Positions 26,228 to 34,815 of a DNA stretch of 64,000 nucleotides are shown here, one piece after another (position 1 is the first letter of the stretch; each line of letters opens with the position of its first letter). Under the pieces are notes generated by a model that saw nothing but the letters and a program-made list of their open reading frames with translations, ran no database searches and was not told the DNA's origin. Origin of the DNA: Paenibacillus thermotolerans (GTDB lineage: Bacteria; Bacillota; Bacilli; Paenibacillales; YIM-B00363); the NCBI RefSeq assembly GCF_028745515.1, contig NZ_JAQZSG010000001.1, positions 1 to 64,000 on the forward strand, written 5' to 3'. The position numbers were made by a program, and so were the translations under genes.

Positions 26228-27711
26228 GTCCCCGCGTCCCCCTTCGCATTCAGTCCGCGCCTTCGGTCCGCCGCCGCACGGCGCCGCTTGGAAAGCCGGA
26301 ATGCAATGCCTTTATAAACCGCAAACGCCGCCACGATTCCCGCGAAAAACCACTCGAAATGCTCTCTCGCAAATATTTTCCGATACTCCAAGTACGCCTC
26401 CGAGTAATCGGCCCTGGCTTTGGCGGCCTCGAAATAAACCATTGCCTCCTCGTAGCGCTCCGCCCGGAACAGCGCTTTCCCGATCGATTTGTAGGCCAGA
26501 TCGTAGTTGCTGTTCATGCGGATCACTTCTTGCCACGGCACGGACGCCTCCTCGTATTTTCCATCCACGTACAGCTTCACGGCCTCATGCACTTTGTCCG
26601 CGAACGGCGTCGTGCGGAAACGGTCGATCCGGTTTCGGGTTTTGTCGACGACGTACATCGTGCCGTCCGACGTTTGCCCGATGGCGGCCGGCGTAACGAA
26701 CAAGCCGTTCTGATTGCCGAGCCCTCCGAAAACAAACAATAAATTTCCCAGTTGGTCATACTGGAACGCCTTGCCGGTCGTTTGATCCACGGCGGTAATC
26801 ATTCCGTTGCGGTCCACCGTGACGTCCACGAACGCTTCGTACAGCGTGGTCCACTTCTCGATCGGCATTTGGAGATCCCCGTACCGCCGCGATTCGTTGA
26901 TGTTCAAAATATCGACTCCGACCGCGCTGAGCCGCTTGATTTGATTGTTCCGGATGCCGAAGGTCGTCGTATAAATAAACCCTTCTTCATCTAAGAACAG
27001 GTTGGAAAATTCGGGCGGTCTGACGGCCGCCAGCTGCTCCCGCTGCTCTTTCGTCGCGATATATTTGACCAGCAGCCGCGTCCAGCTGAAATCGACGTGA
27101 TTGGCGCCGAAAAATCCGGAGAAGCTTCCGTCCGGGCGGAGCTGCACCAAGCCTTGGTGGGCGCCCTCGCTGACAACGAATAAATTGCCGCGTTTATCGA
27201 ATACGACCTTGGAAGGGGCAAAATTGAACCCGGCCTCAAGCAGCGGCGAATCCGGCTTTTTGAACTCCTTCACGAATCGCCCGGCGCCGTCGAATTGGAC
27301 GACCCGTTGATTGCCGGTGTCCGCGACGAAGATGCTACCGTCCTCCGTGACGAACACACCCTTCGGCGTTGACAGCTTCCCCGGCCCTTCCTCCGGGGCG
27401 ACGATCTGCAGCACTTGTTTGTTTGCGTTCATGCGGATGATCCGGTCGTTGCCGGTATCCGCGATGTACAGCGTGTCGTCCTTCGCCACGAACAAATCCT
27501 GCGGCTCGCTGAACGGCCCGCTCTCAAGGTCGTAGCCGTCGATCGAATCCTTGTACAAATAACCGTTGATCGATTGCGGCGTGTTTTTCAAGCTGTCGTA
27601 TATATAACCTTCATATGGGCTGTCCGCGTAGACCGTCGTCGGAAGCAGGCATAGAAGCAGGAGAACGGCCATACCGATCCGGATGTTTTTTTTGTTTCTC
27701 ACGGCCGGCAC
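26224..27711 (-). CDS. NHL beta-propeller plus TPR membrane protein
   Basis: About 495 residues. A signal peptide (IGMAVLLLLCLLPTTVYA) precedes an extracellular propeller made of NHL-type repeats, for example PQDLFVAKDDTLYIADTGNDRIIRM and PKGVFVTEDGSIFVADTGNQRVVQF. Residues about 370-450 are TPR-like (YEEASVPWQEVIRMNSNYDLAYKSIGKALF). A helix near residue 460 anchors the C-terminus, which ends in a basic tail. The start is GTG, one base after the permease stop. NHL domains bind proteins or glycans; the layout implies an outward-facing platform. Confidence 0.88.
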   Translation of the reverse strand: MPAVRNKKNIRIGMAVLLLLCLLPTTVYADSPYEGYIYDSLKNTPQSINGYLYKDSIDGYDLESGPFSEPQDLFVAKDDTLYIADTGNDRIIRMNANKQVLQIVAPEEGPGKLSTPKGVFVTEDGSIFVADTGNQRVVQFDGAGRFVKEFKKPDSPLLEAGFNFAPSKVVFDKRGNLFVVSEGAHQGLVQLRPDGSFSGFFGANHVDFSWTRLLVKYIATKEQREQLAAVRPPEFSNLFLDEEGFIYTTTFGIRNNQIKRLSAVGVDILNINESRRYGDLQMPIEKWTTLYEAFVDVTVDRNGMITAVDQTTGKAFQYDQLGNLLFVFGGLGNQNGLFVTPAAIGQTSDGTMYVVDKTRNRIDRFRTTPFADKVHEAVKLYVDGKYEEASVPWQEVIRMNSNYDLAYKSIGKALFRAERYEEAMVYFEAAKARADYSEAYLEYRKIFAREHFEWFFAGIVAAFAVYKGIAFRLSKRRRAAADRRRGLNAKGDAGT

Positions 27712-27712
27712 C

Positions 27713-28603
27713 TCATTCCTTGATTCCCGAATGCGCCATCGTTTCCAGCACCATCTTCTGCGTCACCACGAACACGATGATCGTCGGTATGATCATCAGC
27801 AGACTTGCAGCACCTAACGTTCCGGCTGTAGCGATCGCGTTCGCCGTTCCGCCGTTGATCGTCGTCAGCGCGTAAGGCAGCGTTTTCATATCTTCGGTCG
27901 TCGTATACACCGCAGAAGACCAAGGATCGTTCCAGGCCGCAACGAAGACGAACAGCGCGAGCGTCGACCACGCCGGCTTCAGCAGCGGCATGATGATTTT
28001 CCAGAAGATCGTCCAATCCTTCGCGCCGTCCATCTTTCCCGCCTCAAGCAGCGCGTCCGGAATTTGATCCAAAAACTGCTTCATGAGGAACAATCCGACC
28101 GGATACGCCAAGTACGGGATGACGAGCGCAAAGTACGTATTCATTAACCCCAGTTTATTGATGACTAAATATTGCGGAATTTGCGTGACCTGGGGAGCGA
28201 ACATAAGCGCCAGAATAATCATATTGAAAATTCCTTTGCGAAACGGCATATCCAGATGCTTGCTGAGCGGAAACGCTGCCATCGCCGAAATCACGACGCC
28301 GCCGACTACGATGCAGAAGGAGACGACAAAGCTGTTGAACGCGTAGCGGGTAAAAGGTACGAACGATGTGCCGGATACGAGAAGCAGGTTTTGGAAATTT
28401 TTGAAGGTCGGATTCATGACGAAAAATTTCGGCGGAAACAGAAACAGCTCGGAGATCGGTTTAAAGGCCGTCGACACCATGTACACGAGCGGGGCCAGCA
28501 TGAACAGCGCCAAGACAGTAAGGAACGAATAAAGCATCAATCCGCCCCAATCGAACCGTTCCCCTTTTACTATTGCGGATGAGACTGCGGCCAACGTGCT
28601 CAC
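27713..28603 (-). CDS. Carbohydrate ABC permease, MalG type (second pair)
   Basis: A 296-residue permease with six helices and the EAA loop LEAGKMDGAKDWTIFWKIIMPLLKPAW. It starts at a GTG that overlaps the preceding permease stop as GTGA. It has the late motif TTEDMKTLPYALTTINGG. With 28600-29553 it forms a second permease pair in the same module, distinct from the pair at 21465-23354. The counterpart is 51364-52230. Confidence 0.92.
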   Translation of the reverse strand: MSTLAAVSSAIVKGERFDWGGLMLYSFLTVLALFMLAPLVYMVSTAFKPISELFLFPPKFFVMNPTFKNFQNLLLVSGTSFVPFTRYAFNSFVVSFCIVVGGVVISAMAAFPLSKHLDMPFRKGIFNMIILALMFAPQVTQIPQYLVINKLGLMNTYFALVIPYLAYPVGLFLMKQFLDQIPDALLEAGKMDGAKDWTIFWKIIMPLLKPAWSTLALFVFVAAWNDPWSSAVYTTTEDMKTLPYALTTINGGTANAIATAGTLGAASLLMIIPTIIVFVVTQKMVLETMAHSGIKE

Positions 28604-29553
28604 TCCCTATGACCCAGAATCTTAAAAATGAGGCGGTTGAGTCCGACCATGAGCAGGAACAGCACGACCGCAATCGCGGACGCATACCCCATTTCAAAAC
28701 GGATGAACGCATAGTCGAACAGGTGCGTCATGATGGTATGGCCGGCATACAGAGGGCTTGGAATGCCGACCAATTGAACGCTGACGTCGAACACCTGCAG
28801 CGAGAATACGACCTGCATCACGGCTCCGAACAGAAGCTGCGGTTTCACGGAAGGTATCGTAATATACCACAGCTCTTGCCAACGGTATTTCACCCCGTCG
28901 ATGGCTCCCGCCTCATACAAATCGCGAGGGACGTTCTGCAAACCGGCCAGGAAAGCGAGGAAGCCGATGCCCATGCTCATCCACAGCGATACGAGAATCA
29001 GGACGGGCATGATGGTGTCGATCTCCTGCAGCCACAGCCACGGCTCATGGAGAATGCCCAGCTCGATCAGCCATTTGTTGATCAAGCCGTACCGGTCGCC
29101 GGAGAACAAGTACGTCCATACGACCGTCATCGCTACGGCGCTTGTAATAGCCGGGGTATAGAAACAGAACGTATACAGGAAACGGTACTTGTTCGGAATT
29201 TGGCTGATGAGCCACGCTAGCAGGAAAGCCATAATGTAGCCGATCGGGCCCGTAACGACGGCGAACTTCAGCGTGTTGCCGATCGCCGTTAGAAATATAT
29301 CGTCATCGACGAACAACGACCGGTAATTGCCGAGCCCGACCCAACGCGGCGGCTCTAAAATATTGTAGTAGCTGAAGCTTAAGACCATCGACGTCAGGAC
29401 GGGGATGATCGTAAACAAGGCGAAGAAGAGCAAGAAGGGAGCCAAGAACATATACGATCCGCGGTAAGCGTACATCGCTCTGAGCAGCAGCTTGAGCCTG
29501 TTTTCCCTAGCCGGGCGGACAGCAGCAGCTCCTTGAACGGAAGCTTGATTCAT
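28600..29553 (-). CDS. Carbohydrate ABC permease, MalF type (second pair)
   Basis: A 317-residue permease. A 30-residue cytoplasmic N-terminus precedes six helices; the EAA loop is YEAGAIDGVKYRWQELWYITIPSVKPQ. AGGAGGAG stands before the ATG and the fused binding protein ends 11 bases upstream. The cluster B counterpart at 52233 shares the GAVDGVKNRWQELWFIT version of the same loop, so the loop is well conserved between copies. Confidence 0.92.
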   Translation of the reverse strand: MNQASVQGAAAVRPARENRLKLLLRAMYAYRGSYMFLAPFLLFFALFTIIPVLTSMVLSFSYYNILEPPRWVGLGNYRSLFVDDDIFLTAIGNTLKFAVVTGPIGYIMAFLLAWLISQIPNKYRFLYTFCFYTPAITSAVAMTVVWTYLFSGDRYGLINKWLIELGILHEPWLWLQEIDTIMPVLILVSLWMSMGIGFLAFLAGLQNVPRDLYEAGAIDGVKYRWQELWYITIPSVKPQLLFGAVMQVVFSLQVFDVSVQLVGIPSPLYAGHTIMTHLFDYAFIRFEMGYASAIAVVLFLLMVGLNRLIFKILGHRE

Positions 29554-29564
29554 CGTCTCTCCTC

Positions 29565-32528
29565 CTATTCTCCGGGCGCCGTGGTCGGAAGCCCGAATTC
29601 TACCCGCTTCTTGCGAAGTTCGTTATTGATTTCCTTGACTCCGTCCTCCACCGCCTCGCGGCGGTTTTTTCCGTTCAACACGATTTCGTTCCATATATTC
29701 GCGATATGGCGTGTCGTATAATATCCGCCGAGCACGACCTCGCGCTCTTTAAACCATTCCCACTGCTCCATAATCGCGTCGATATCCTTCGAGGGCCACG
29801 GCAGCCGCTGCAGCGCCTCGACGTTCGCCGTATTCCACCGCGCTTCTACGCCGATAATCGATTCCAGCTCGCTGCCGAACCGCTCCTGCACGTCAGCGCT
29901 GGTCCACCACTTGAGAAATTCCCACGCTTCTCGCTCCATGCCCGTATTTTTGAAAATCATCCCGGTTTGCGCCGAGCCTCCCGTGGAGCGGTTGATTTTT
30001 CCGTCGGGCTGCCGCACCCCGGGGGTCGGCTTCATTTCCCACCAGCCGGAAAGCTCCGGCGCCGCCGTCGAGAGCAGCACATATGTCGAGTAATCGGCGA
30101 CGCCGATCGGCATCTCTCCGGTGCGGAAGCGATTGTAGAAGTTCGCGTCCTTATTGATCTTGTAGTTCGTGTACAATCCGGTCCACATCTTGACCGCTTC
30201 CAGCGCCTCCGGCGAGTCGAGCGCGGACCGCTGCCCGTTGTCCCGGTAATACTCGCCGCCGTATTGAAACAGGAACGGCGAAAATTCGTTGATCGCAAGC
30301 TGCGGCGCATTGGATGCGTGCGGATAGTAAAAATCCATGCCGTTCTGCTGCAAAATCGGAATAATGTCCAGCACTTCATCCCATGTATCCGGAATTTTAT
30401 CGATTCCCAGCTCATTCATGATGTCCGTACGATAAAACAGCATGGTGAAGTTTTGGTTTTCCGGAAGGGCATAATCCGCGCCGTTATACCGGTACGGAAT
30501 GAGAGCGCCGGGACGAAAGCGCGCCGCGACCTCCGGGTAGTCGGGAAAGTCGTTCAGCTTGACGATGGCGTTACGAATCGCGAAATCGATCGGAATTTCC
30601 GGCTCCACTCCGAGCGCCGCATCGGGCTGACGGCCGGAAGTCGTAGAGAGCATCAGCAAATTCATCGCTTGAGCCGGAATGACGTTAATGTTCACTTTGA
30701 TACCCGTTTCAGGCGTAAAATCCTCATCCGCCATCTGTTTAATAATCTCGACCCAATCCCGTCCGCGGGCGACCCACACCTCAAGCGTCTTCTCGTCCTT
30801 GTCCTTGTAAACGTTGCCGATGCTGCTGTAATCCTTTTTGAAGGAAATAAGGAAATCGTTTACTGTGTACCAAAGCTTGACGAGCAGGTTCGCCTCCGCT
30901 TTCGGCCACTTCCGATCCGGCGATTTTACGATGATATAGTCCAAATCGAGCGCTTGCTGGCTTAACGCGGAAATCCATACGCCGAGCGACGATTGGGTAT
31001 CCGTCATCGAGGCCAGCCGTCCCGGAATCGTATTCACGTCTTCCGCCATGTTGAGCAGCTGATCGCGGGCGATCCCTAGCTGTCCCAGCTCCGCGCTCGA
31101 TTTGTCGACACCCATGCCGTACAGCATCTGCATCGAATCGTCCAGCGACTTCGCCATCAGGTGCAGCCGAGGGATCAAATTCGGGATATGCCGCTCAAGC
31201 TCCCAATCCCGGTTCGGGTCGGGATTTGTGCCGGTATATAGTATAATCTCTCGGGTTAGGAGCGACATTTTGCGGGATACGTCCTGCACCTTCTCGAACA
31301 CTTCGCCCAGCGAGCCTACCTGCACCTCCATCCGGATTCGATGGGTACCCTTCTCCAAATAGAACAAGAACGGGTCTTCCCTGGAACCGAGCGGTTCAAC
31401 CTGCCAGTTCTCCTCGTACGGGAACGCTGCATTGTTCAGCTCCTTGAACGGAATCCGGCCGTCGATGCTTACGATGCGCTCGACCGGTATTCCGTTCAGC
31501 CACCAGCTGCCAAAGCGGAAGCCGATTTCGTACAGTCCGCTTTCGGGAACCTCGAACTCCCATTCGGCCCATTGCCCGCCTCTTTTCCATGCAAGATCGC
31601 CGAATGCGTTCAAAGAGACGCCATTCTTGTTATAAGGCTCGGTAAGCGGCTCGCGGTTTTGAATTCTTCGCAGCGTCGGGTCGGACTTTAGCACCGCGCT
31701 TTCCGCTTGAATCTTTATAAAGCGGTCTGCCGTCACCTTATAACCTTTTGACTTGTATTCCGCCGCAACCTTCGAATATGCGGGAAGACGGACAGGAGAA
31801 AATATGTCGATGCGACCGATCGCCGCCGGCTCGCGAATGGCGTTGATTCGAACGGTATGCTGTCCTTCCGTCAAATAAAAGCGGAACGGCTCGGACACTT
31901 TGGCGTCCATATCGCGGAATTCCCGGTATTGCCATCCGAACGCTTCTTCCTGGCGAGGATTGTATTCGTCGCCTTGATTGTCCTTCCACGGCTCCCCGGC
32001 TTCCCGCCACATCCGTTGAAATTCCATCTTTTTCAGTTGAAAAAACGGATATTCGCCGTCGATTTGGACGCTTCGGATGACGGAGGCTCTCTTTCCTTCA
32101 AGCGCGTAATAGCTCATGCCCATTTGATAAAATCCGGTAACCGGAATGTCTACGGTATATTCCGCCCAGCTGTCCTCCGACTCGAGTACGAGCGAGGCTT
32201 CGGTGCTGCCGCCCAATGCCGCCTCTGTCCGAACCCCCCGATCGCTGGTTTTCGAAAATTTCGTCGCAGGAATGACGATTTCGATTCCTTCGGTGTCTGC
32301 GGCACCTTCGGTCTTTGCGGCTGCCAAATAAGTGTAGTAGGAGGGTTCGAGCTTCGAGCGTACGTCGTCTTTTGACAATACGGATTCTTCGTCGATTTGC
32401 CCGTAATCCGGAATGTCCGCCATCACGCCGCCGTCAAATCCGCGCGATTGGTACCAATATCCTGCAGCGGCAATGACGACGGTTAAGACGAACAGCCGAA
32501 CGATGGCCTTGCGAATGGCTGCCTTCAC
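29565..32528 (-). CDS. Giant membrane-anchored CBM-like / solute-binding fusion protein (cluster A)
   Basis: About 987 residues from GTG 32526-32528 (GGGAGGGTG upstream). An N-terminal helix (residues about 9-27) anchors it; no lipobox is seen. Two beta-sandwich modules follow, each with the hallmark xxIDGxxPFxxL: SVQIDGEYPFFQLKKMEFQR near residue 155 and VSIDGRIPFKELNNAAF near 350. A helical spacer (about 430-570) leads to a family-1 extracellular binding domain (KTLEVWVARGRDWVEIIKQMA to the end), including FRPGALIPYRYNGADYALPENQNFTMLFY. The modules probably hold a polysaccharide beside the importer. Such a fusion is far longer than a usual binding protein (about 430-550). Confidence 0.9.
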   Translation of the reverse strand: MKAAIRKAIVRLFVLTVVIAAAGYWYQSRGFDGGVMADIPDYGQIDEESVLSKDDVRSKLEPSYYTYLAAAKTEGAADTEGIEIVIPATKFSKTSDRGVRTEAALGGSTEASLVLESEDSWAEYTVDIPVTGFYQMGMSYYALEGKRASVIRSVQIDGEYPFFQLKKMEFQRMWREAGEPWKDNQGDEYNPRQEEAFGWQYREFRDMDAKVSEPFRFYLTEGQHTVRINAIREPAAIGRIDIFSPVRLPAYSKVAAEYKSKGYKVTADRFIKIQAESAVLKSDPTLRRIQNREPLTEPYNKNGVSLNAFGDLAWKRGGQWAEWEFEVPESGLYEIGFRFGSWWLNGIPVERIVSIDGRIPFKELNNAAFPYEENWQVEPLGSREDPFLFYLEKGTHRIRMEVQVGSLGEVFEKVQDVSRKMSLLTREIILYTGTNPDPNRDWELERHIPNLIPRLHLMAKSLDDSMQMLYGMGVDKSSAELGQLGIARDQLLNMAEDVNTIPGRLASMTDTQSSLGVWISALSQQALDLDYIIVKSPDRKWPKAEANLLVKLWYTVNDFLISFKKDYSSIGNVYKDKDEKTLEVWVARGRDWVEIIKQMADEDFTPETGIKVNINVIPAQAMNLLMLSTTSGRQPDAALGVEPEIPIDFAIRNAIVKLNDFPDYPEVAARFRPGALIPYRYNGADYALPENQNFTMLFYRTDIMNELGIDKIPDTWDEVLDIIPILQQNGMDFYYPHASNAPQLAINEFSPFLFQYGGEYYRDNGQRSALDSPEALEAVKMWTGLYTNYKINKDANFYNRFRTGEMPIGVADYSTYVLLSTAAPELSGWWEMKPTPGVRQPDGKINRSTGGSAQTGMIFKNTGMEREAWEFLKWWTSADVQERFGSELESIIGVEARWNTANVEALQRLPWPSKDIDAIMEQWEWFKEREVVLGGYYTTRHIANIWNEIVLNGKNRREAVEDGVKEINNELRKKRVEFGLPTTAPGE

Positions 32529-32563
32529 GCTTACACCCTCCCGTATACAACTTGGCGTTTGAA

Positions 32564-32579
32564 ATAAAAACGTTTTCAC
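32564..32579. promoter_or_regulatory. LacI-family operator-like palindrome before the fusion gene
   Basis: AATAAAAACGTTTTCA with an AAAACGTTTT core, about 36-50 bases before the start of the fused binding protein. One of three such sites in front of three consecutive genes. Confidence 0.5.
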
Positions 32580-32595
32580 TGTAAATTAAAAATTT

Positions 32596-33441
32596 TTAGT
32601 TTATCTTTGCAAAAACGGAGTCTAGCGCAGCCTTCGTTCGGACCGCCACCGTCTTCGGATCCAGCTTCGGAAGCTCCGCGCTGAATGTCTCTACCGATAC
32701 ATAGCTGTCATAGCCTATCGTTCTTAGTGCATTTAGCATTCCGGTTAAGTCGATGATTCCTTCTCCCGGCAGGAGCCGCTCGTTGTCGATTTGCTCGTCG
32801 GCCGGCTTATCGGGGGCGTCATTAATATGTACAAGAACGATTTGATCGGGTGTCAGCGACAAAATATCGTCGATCGTCGCATGCGAGGTAAACCAGTGAA
32901 AGCTGTCGAAAAGTACTCCGACGTTGGGCTGGTCGATCGCTGCAGCAAGCTCCAACATTCCCGGAAGCGTATGAATGAACTCGTGTTTCATCGTCCGCGA
33001 CGTTTTCGGACCGACCCATTCCAGTCCGAATGTAATATCGTAATGATTCAACAATTTGGCGCATTCGCGAAGTCTGCGAATAAACCGGCTCGTATATTCC
33101 GCCACCGGTTCGTCCGTCGAAGGCAGCAACCAGGTGCAGCAGCGCGTCGAGCCCAATTCTCGCGCAAGCTCCGCCAGCGCCGGCAACTGCTTTAGTTCCG
33201 CTTGGAACGTCTCCTCGTCTTTGCGGAATTCGACCGGAAGGCCGAACACGCCAAGTTCCAAACCTCTGGATGTTAACAGCTGCTTCGCCTCTTCTACCGA
33301 TTGTTCCCGGGCAACTTTCGCGAACGGAGGAATATAATAATCGATCGCCGGAAATCCGCCTGCAGCCGCTGCATCCAAAAAATCGACAAACGAAACGTGG
33401 AAACCGGGGGTCACCGGGTTAAACGTTGGAATCATGATCAT
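32596..33441 (-). CDS. Sugar phosphate isomerase/epimerase-like TIM-barrel protein
   Basis: About 281 residues from an ATG at 33441 or 33435 behind GGAG; a longer start at 33477 is less supported. It belongs to the xylose-isomerase-like TIM-barrel family: TFNPVTPGFHVSFVDFL at the start, metal-site candidates in FGLEWVGPKTS, GVLFDSFHWFTS, VLVHINDAPD and YVSVETFSAEL. Such proteins isomerise or epimerise sugars, keto-sugars or cyclitols with a divalent metal. It is flanked by operator-like palindromes on both sides and lies between a zinc dehydrogenase and the transport module, so it probably works in catabolism of the imported sugar. Confidence 0.9.
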   Translation of the reverse strand: MIMIPTFNPVTPGFHVSFVDFLDAAAAGGFPAIDYYIPPFAKVAREQSVEEAKQLLTSRGLELGVFGLPVEFRKDEETFQAELKQLPALAELARELGSTRCCTWLLPSTDEPVAEYTSRFIRRLRECAKLLNHYDITFGLEWVGPKTSRTMKHEFIHTLPGMLELAAAIDQPNVGVLFDSFHWFTSHATIDDILSLTPDQIVLVHINDAPDKPADEQIDNERLLPGEGIIDLTGMLNALRTIGYDSYVSVETFSAELPKLDPKTVAVRTKAALDSVFAKIN

Positions 33442-33559
33442 CAGCTCCGATCGGATGAATTCTCTTATTCGGTTCATGCCGGAAAATCCTATTACGCCAT
33501 TTGTAAGCCCTTTCTTTTGTTACTACATTGATATGCCTTCAGCCGTGAGTTATGACGTA

Positions 33560-33577
33560 TTGTAAAAACGTTTTTAT
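33560..33577. promoter_or_regulatory. LacI-family operator-like palindrome before the isomerase gene
   Basis: TGTAAAAACGTTTTTATT contains the perfect 12-bp palindrome AAAAACGTTTTT. It lies between the zinc dehydrogenase stop (33580) and the isomerase start, so the isomerase can be controlled separately. Confidence 0.55.
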
Positions 33578-33579
33578 TT

Positions 33580-34566
33580 TTACTCCCAAGGCTTGAGCAA
33601 TATTTTAGCGCTTTGCTGGGCTGCCGCCGCTTCGAACGCCGCTTGAATGGCGCTCATCGGGAATACGTGCGATACTAACTTTTCAACATTCGAAGAGCGT
33701 CGGATTACCTGAAGCAGTTCAGGGTACACGTTGGTGTTGTAATGCCAGGAGCCGATCAAATGAATTCCTTTGCGGAGCAAATCTCTGCTAACGACGACAG
33801 GCGTTTCCGCGTGGCTTTCGCCGACGAACGCCACCTTGCCTAAACGGCGAACCGCATCGATGCAAAGCCGATGGGCGGAAACCGCTCCGGAGCAATCGAG
33901 AGCGTAATCAGGGCCTGTTCCTCCGCACAACTCTGCGATTTGCCGCAAAATGTCGGGATCACTCGGGTCCAATACCGCCGCGGCGCCCATGTCTTTCGCG
34001 AGCTGTGCCCGGTACGGATTGGATTCTACGGCGATGACTCTTGCATTCCGAAACGTTGCATTGACGACCGCGCCGAGACCGACCGGCCCGAGCCCGGTAA
34101 TCAGCACCGAATCGAAGGCGTCCACTCCCATCGTATGGAACGCGCCGAACGACGGGCCTAACCCGCACAGTGCCAAAGCGGCTTTCTCATCGGGAATGTC
34201 ATCGGGTATTTTCTTAACGAGCAGCGCATGCTTTGCTATGTATTGAGCCATTGCGGCGTCGTGCATCGTGTTTTTGTTGCAGTAAATGAAGCTGCCGGTC
34301 AAGCACAACTCGCATTCCCCGCAAGCGGTAAGCGGCATCGCCACAACCCGGTCTCCGGAACGGAACATGCCCGAATTCGATTCGACGACTTCTCCGACCG
34401 CTTCGTGACCGAGACAGTCCGTTTTGCTCCCTGAAATAAACCCTTTGTACTCCGCGCACATCGGTGCAACCGTCACCTTAATCAGCACTCCGTTTTCCGG
34501 CGTCTTCGGCATTTCGGCATCCACTAATCCGGCTAATCGTTCTCCAACAATTGCAGCTCTTTTCAT
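33580..34566 (-). CDS. Zinc-type alcohol/polyol dehydrogenase (MDR superfamily)
   Basis: A 328-residue protein from ATG 34564-34566, preceded by GGGGGAGAACGAGG. Catalytic-domain motifs: GHEAVGEVVE and the structural-zinc signature ACGECELC, though with fewer cysteines than the classical four-Cys lobe. The NAD fold has ITGLGPVGLGAVV. It resembles sorbitol/threonine-dehydrogenase relatives and probably oxidises a sugar alcohol or a sugar at the 2- or 3-position. It is preceded by a good -10 and an operator-like palindrome. Confidence 0.9.
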   Translation of the reverse strand: MKRAAIVGERLAGLVDAEMPKTPENGVLIKVTVAPMCAEYKGFISGSKTDCLGHEAVGEVVESNSGMFRSGDRVVAMPLTACGECELCLTGSFIYCNKNTMHDAAMAQYIAKHALLVKKIPDDIPDEKAALALCGLGPSFGAFHTMGVDAFDSVLITGLGPVGLGAVVNATFRNARVIAVESNPYRAQLAKDMGAAAVLDPSDPDILRQIAELCGGTGPDYALDCSGAVSAHRLCIDAVRRLGKVAFVGESHAETPVVVSRDLLRKGIHLIGSWHYNTNVYPELLQVIRRSSNVEKLVSHVFPMSAIQAAFEAAAAQQSAKILLKPWE

Positions 34567-34647
34567 CCTCGTTCTCCCCCTTACAAGCAGCTCGTTTAGG
34601 CTTATCCTTATTTGCCGGCGTTTCGAAAGCGCATTCAATTTATCATC

Positions 34648-34684
34648 TGTAAAAACGTTTACCGTAATATTTACAGACATTATA
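34648..34684 (-). promoter_or_regulatory. Promoter and LacI-type operator of the zinc dehydrogenase
   Basis: A perfect TATAAT (rc of 34679-34684) is followed about 16-30 bases later by the palindrome TGTAAAAACGTTTACC (34648-34663). The operator thus lies just past the likely transcription start, a position for repression. The -35 is poor. Confidence 0.6.
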
Positions 34685-34815
34685 CTGAATGGGCTACCAA
34701 GAAAAATGTCGAAAATTCTGAAAAATAAAAAATATTTTTACGAGGCGATTTTTGAATTGTGCGGTAATCGAGGTATAGTAGCTTTAACCGATTTTTTTAT
34801 TGAAAGAGGACCGTC

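Noticed and set aside
32564-34663. Canonical cre (CcpA) sites
   Set aside because: The motifs share the central CG but the arms do not match the cre consensus spacing; they are kept only as LacI-family-type operators.
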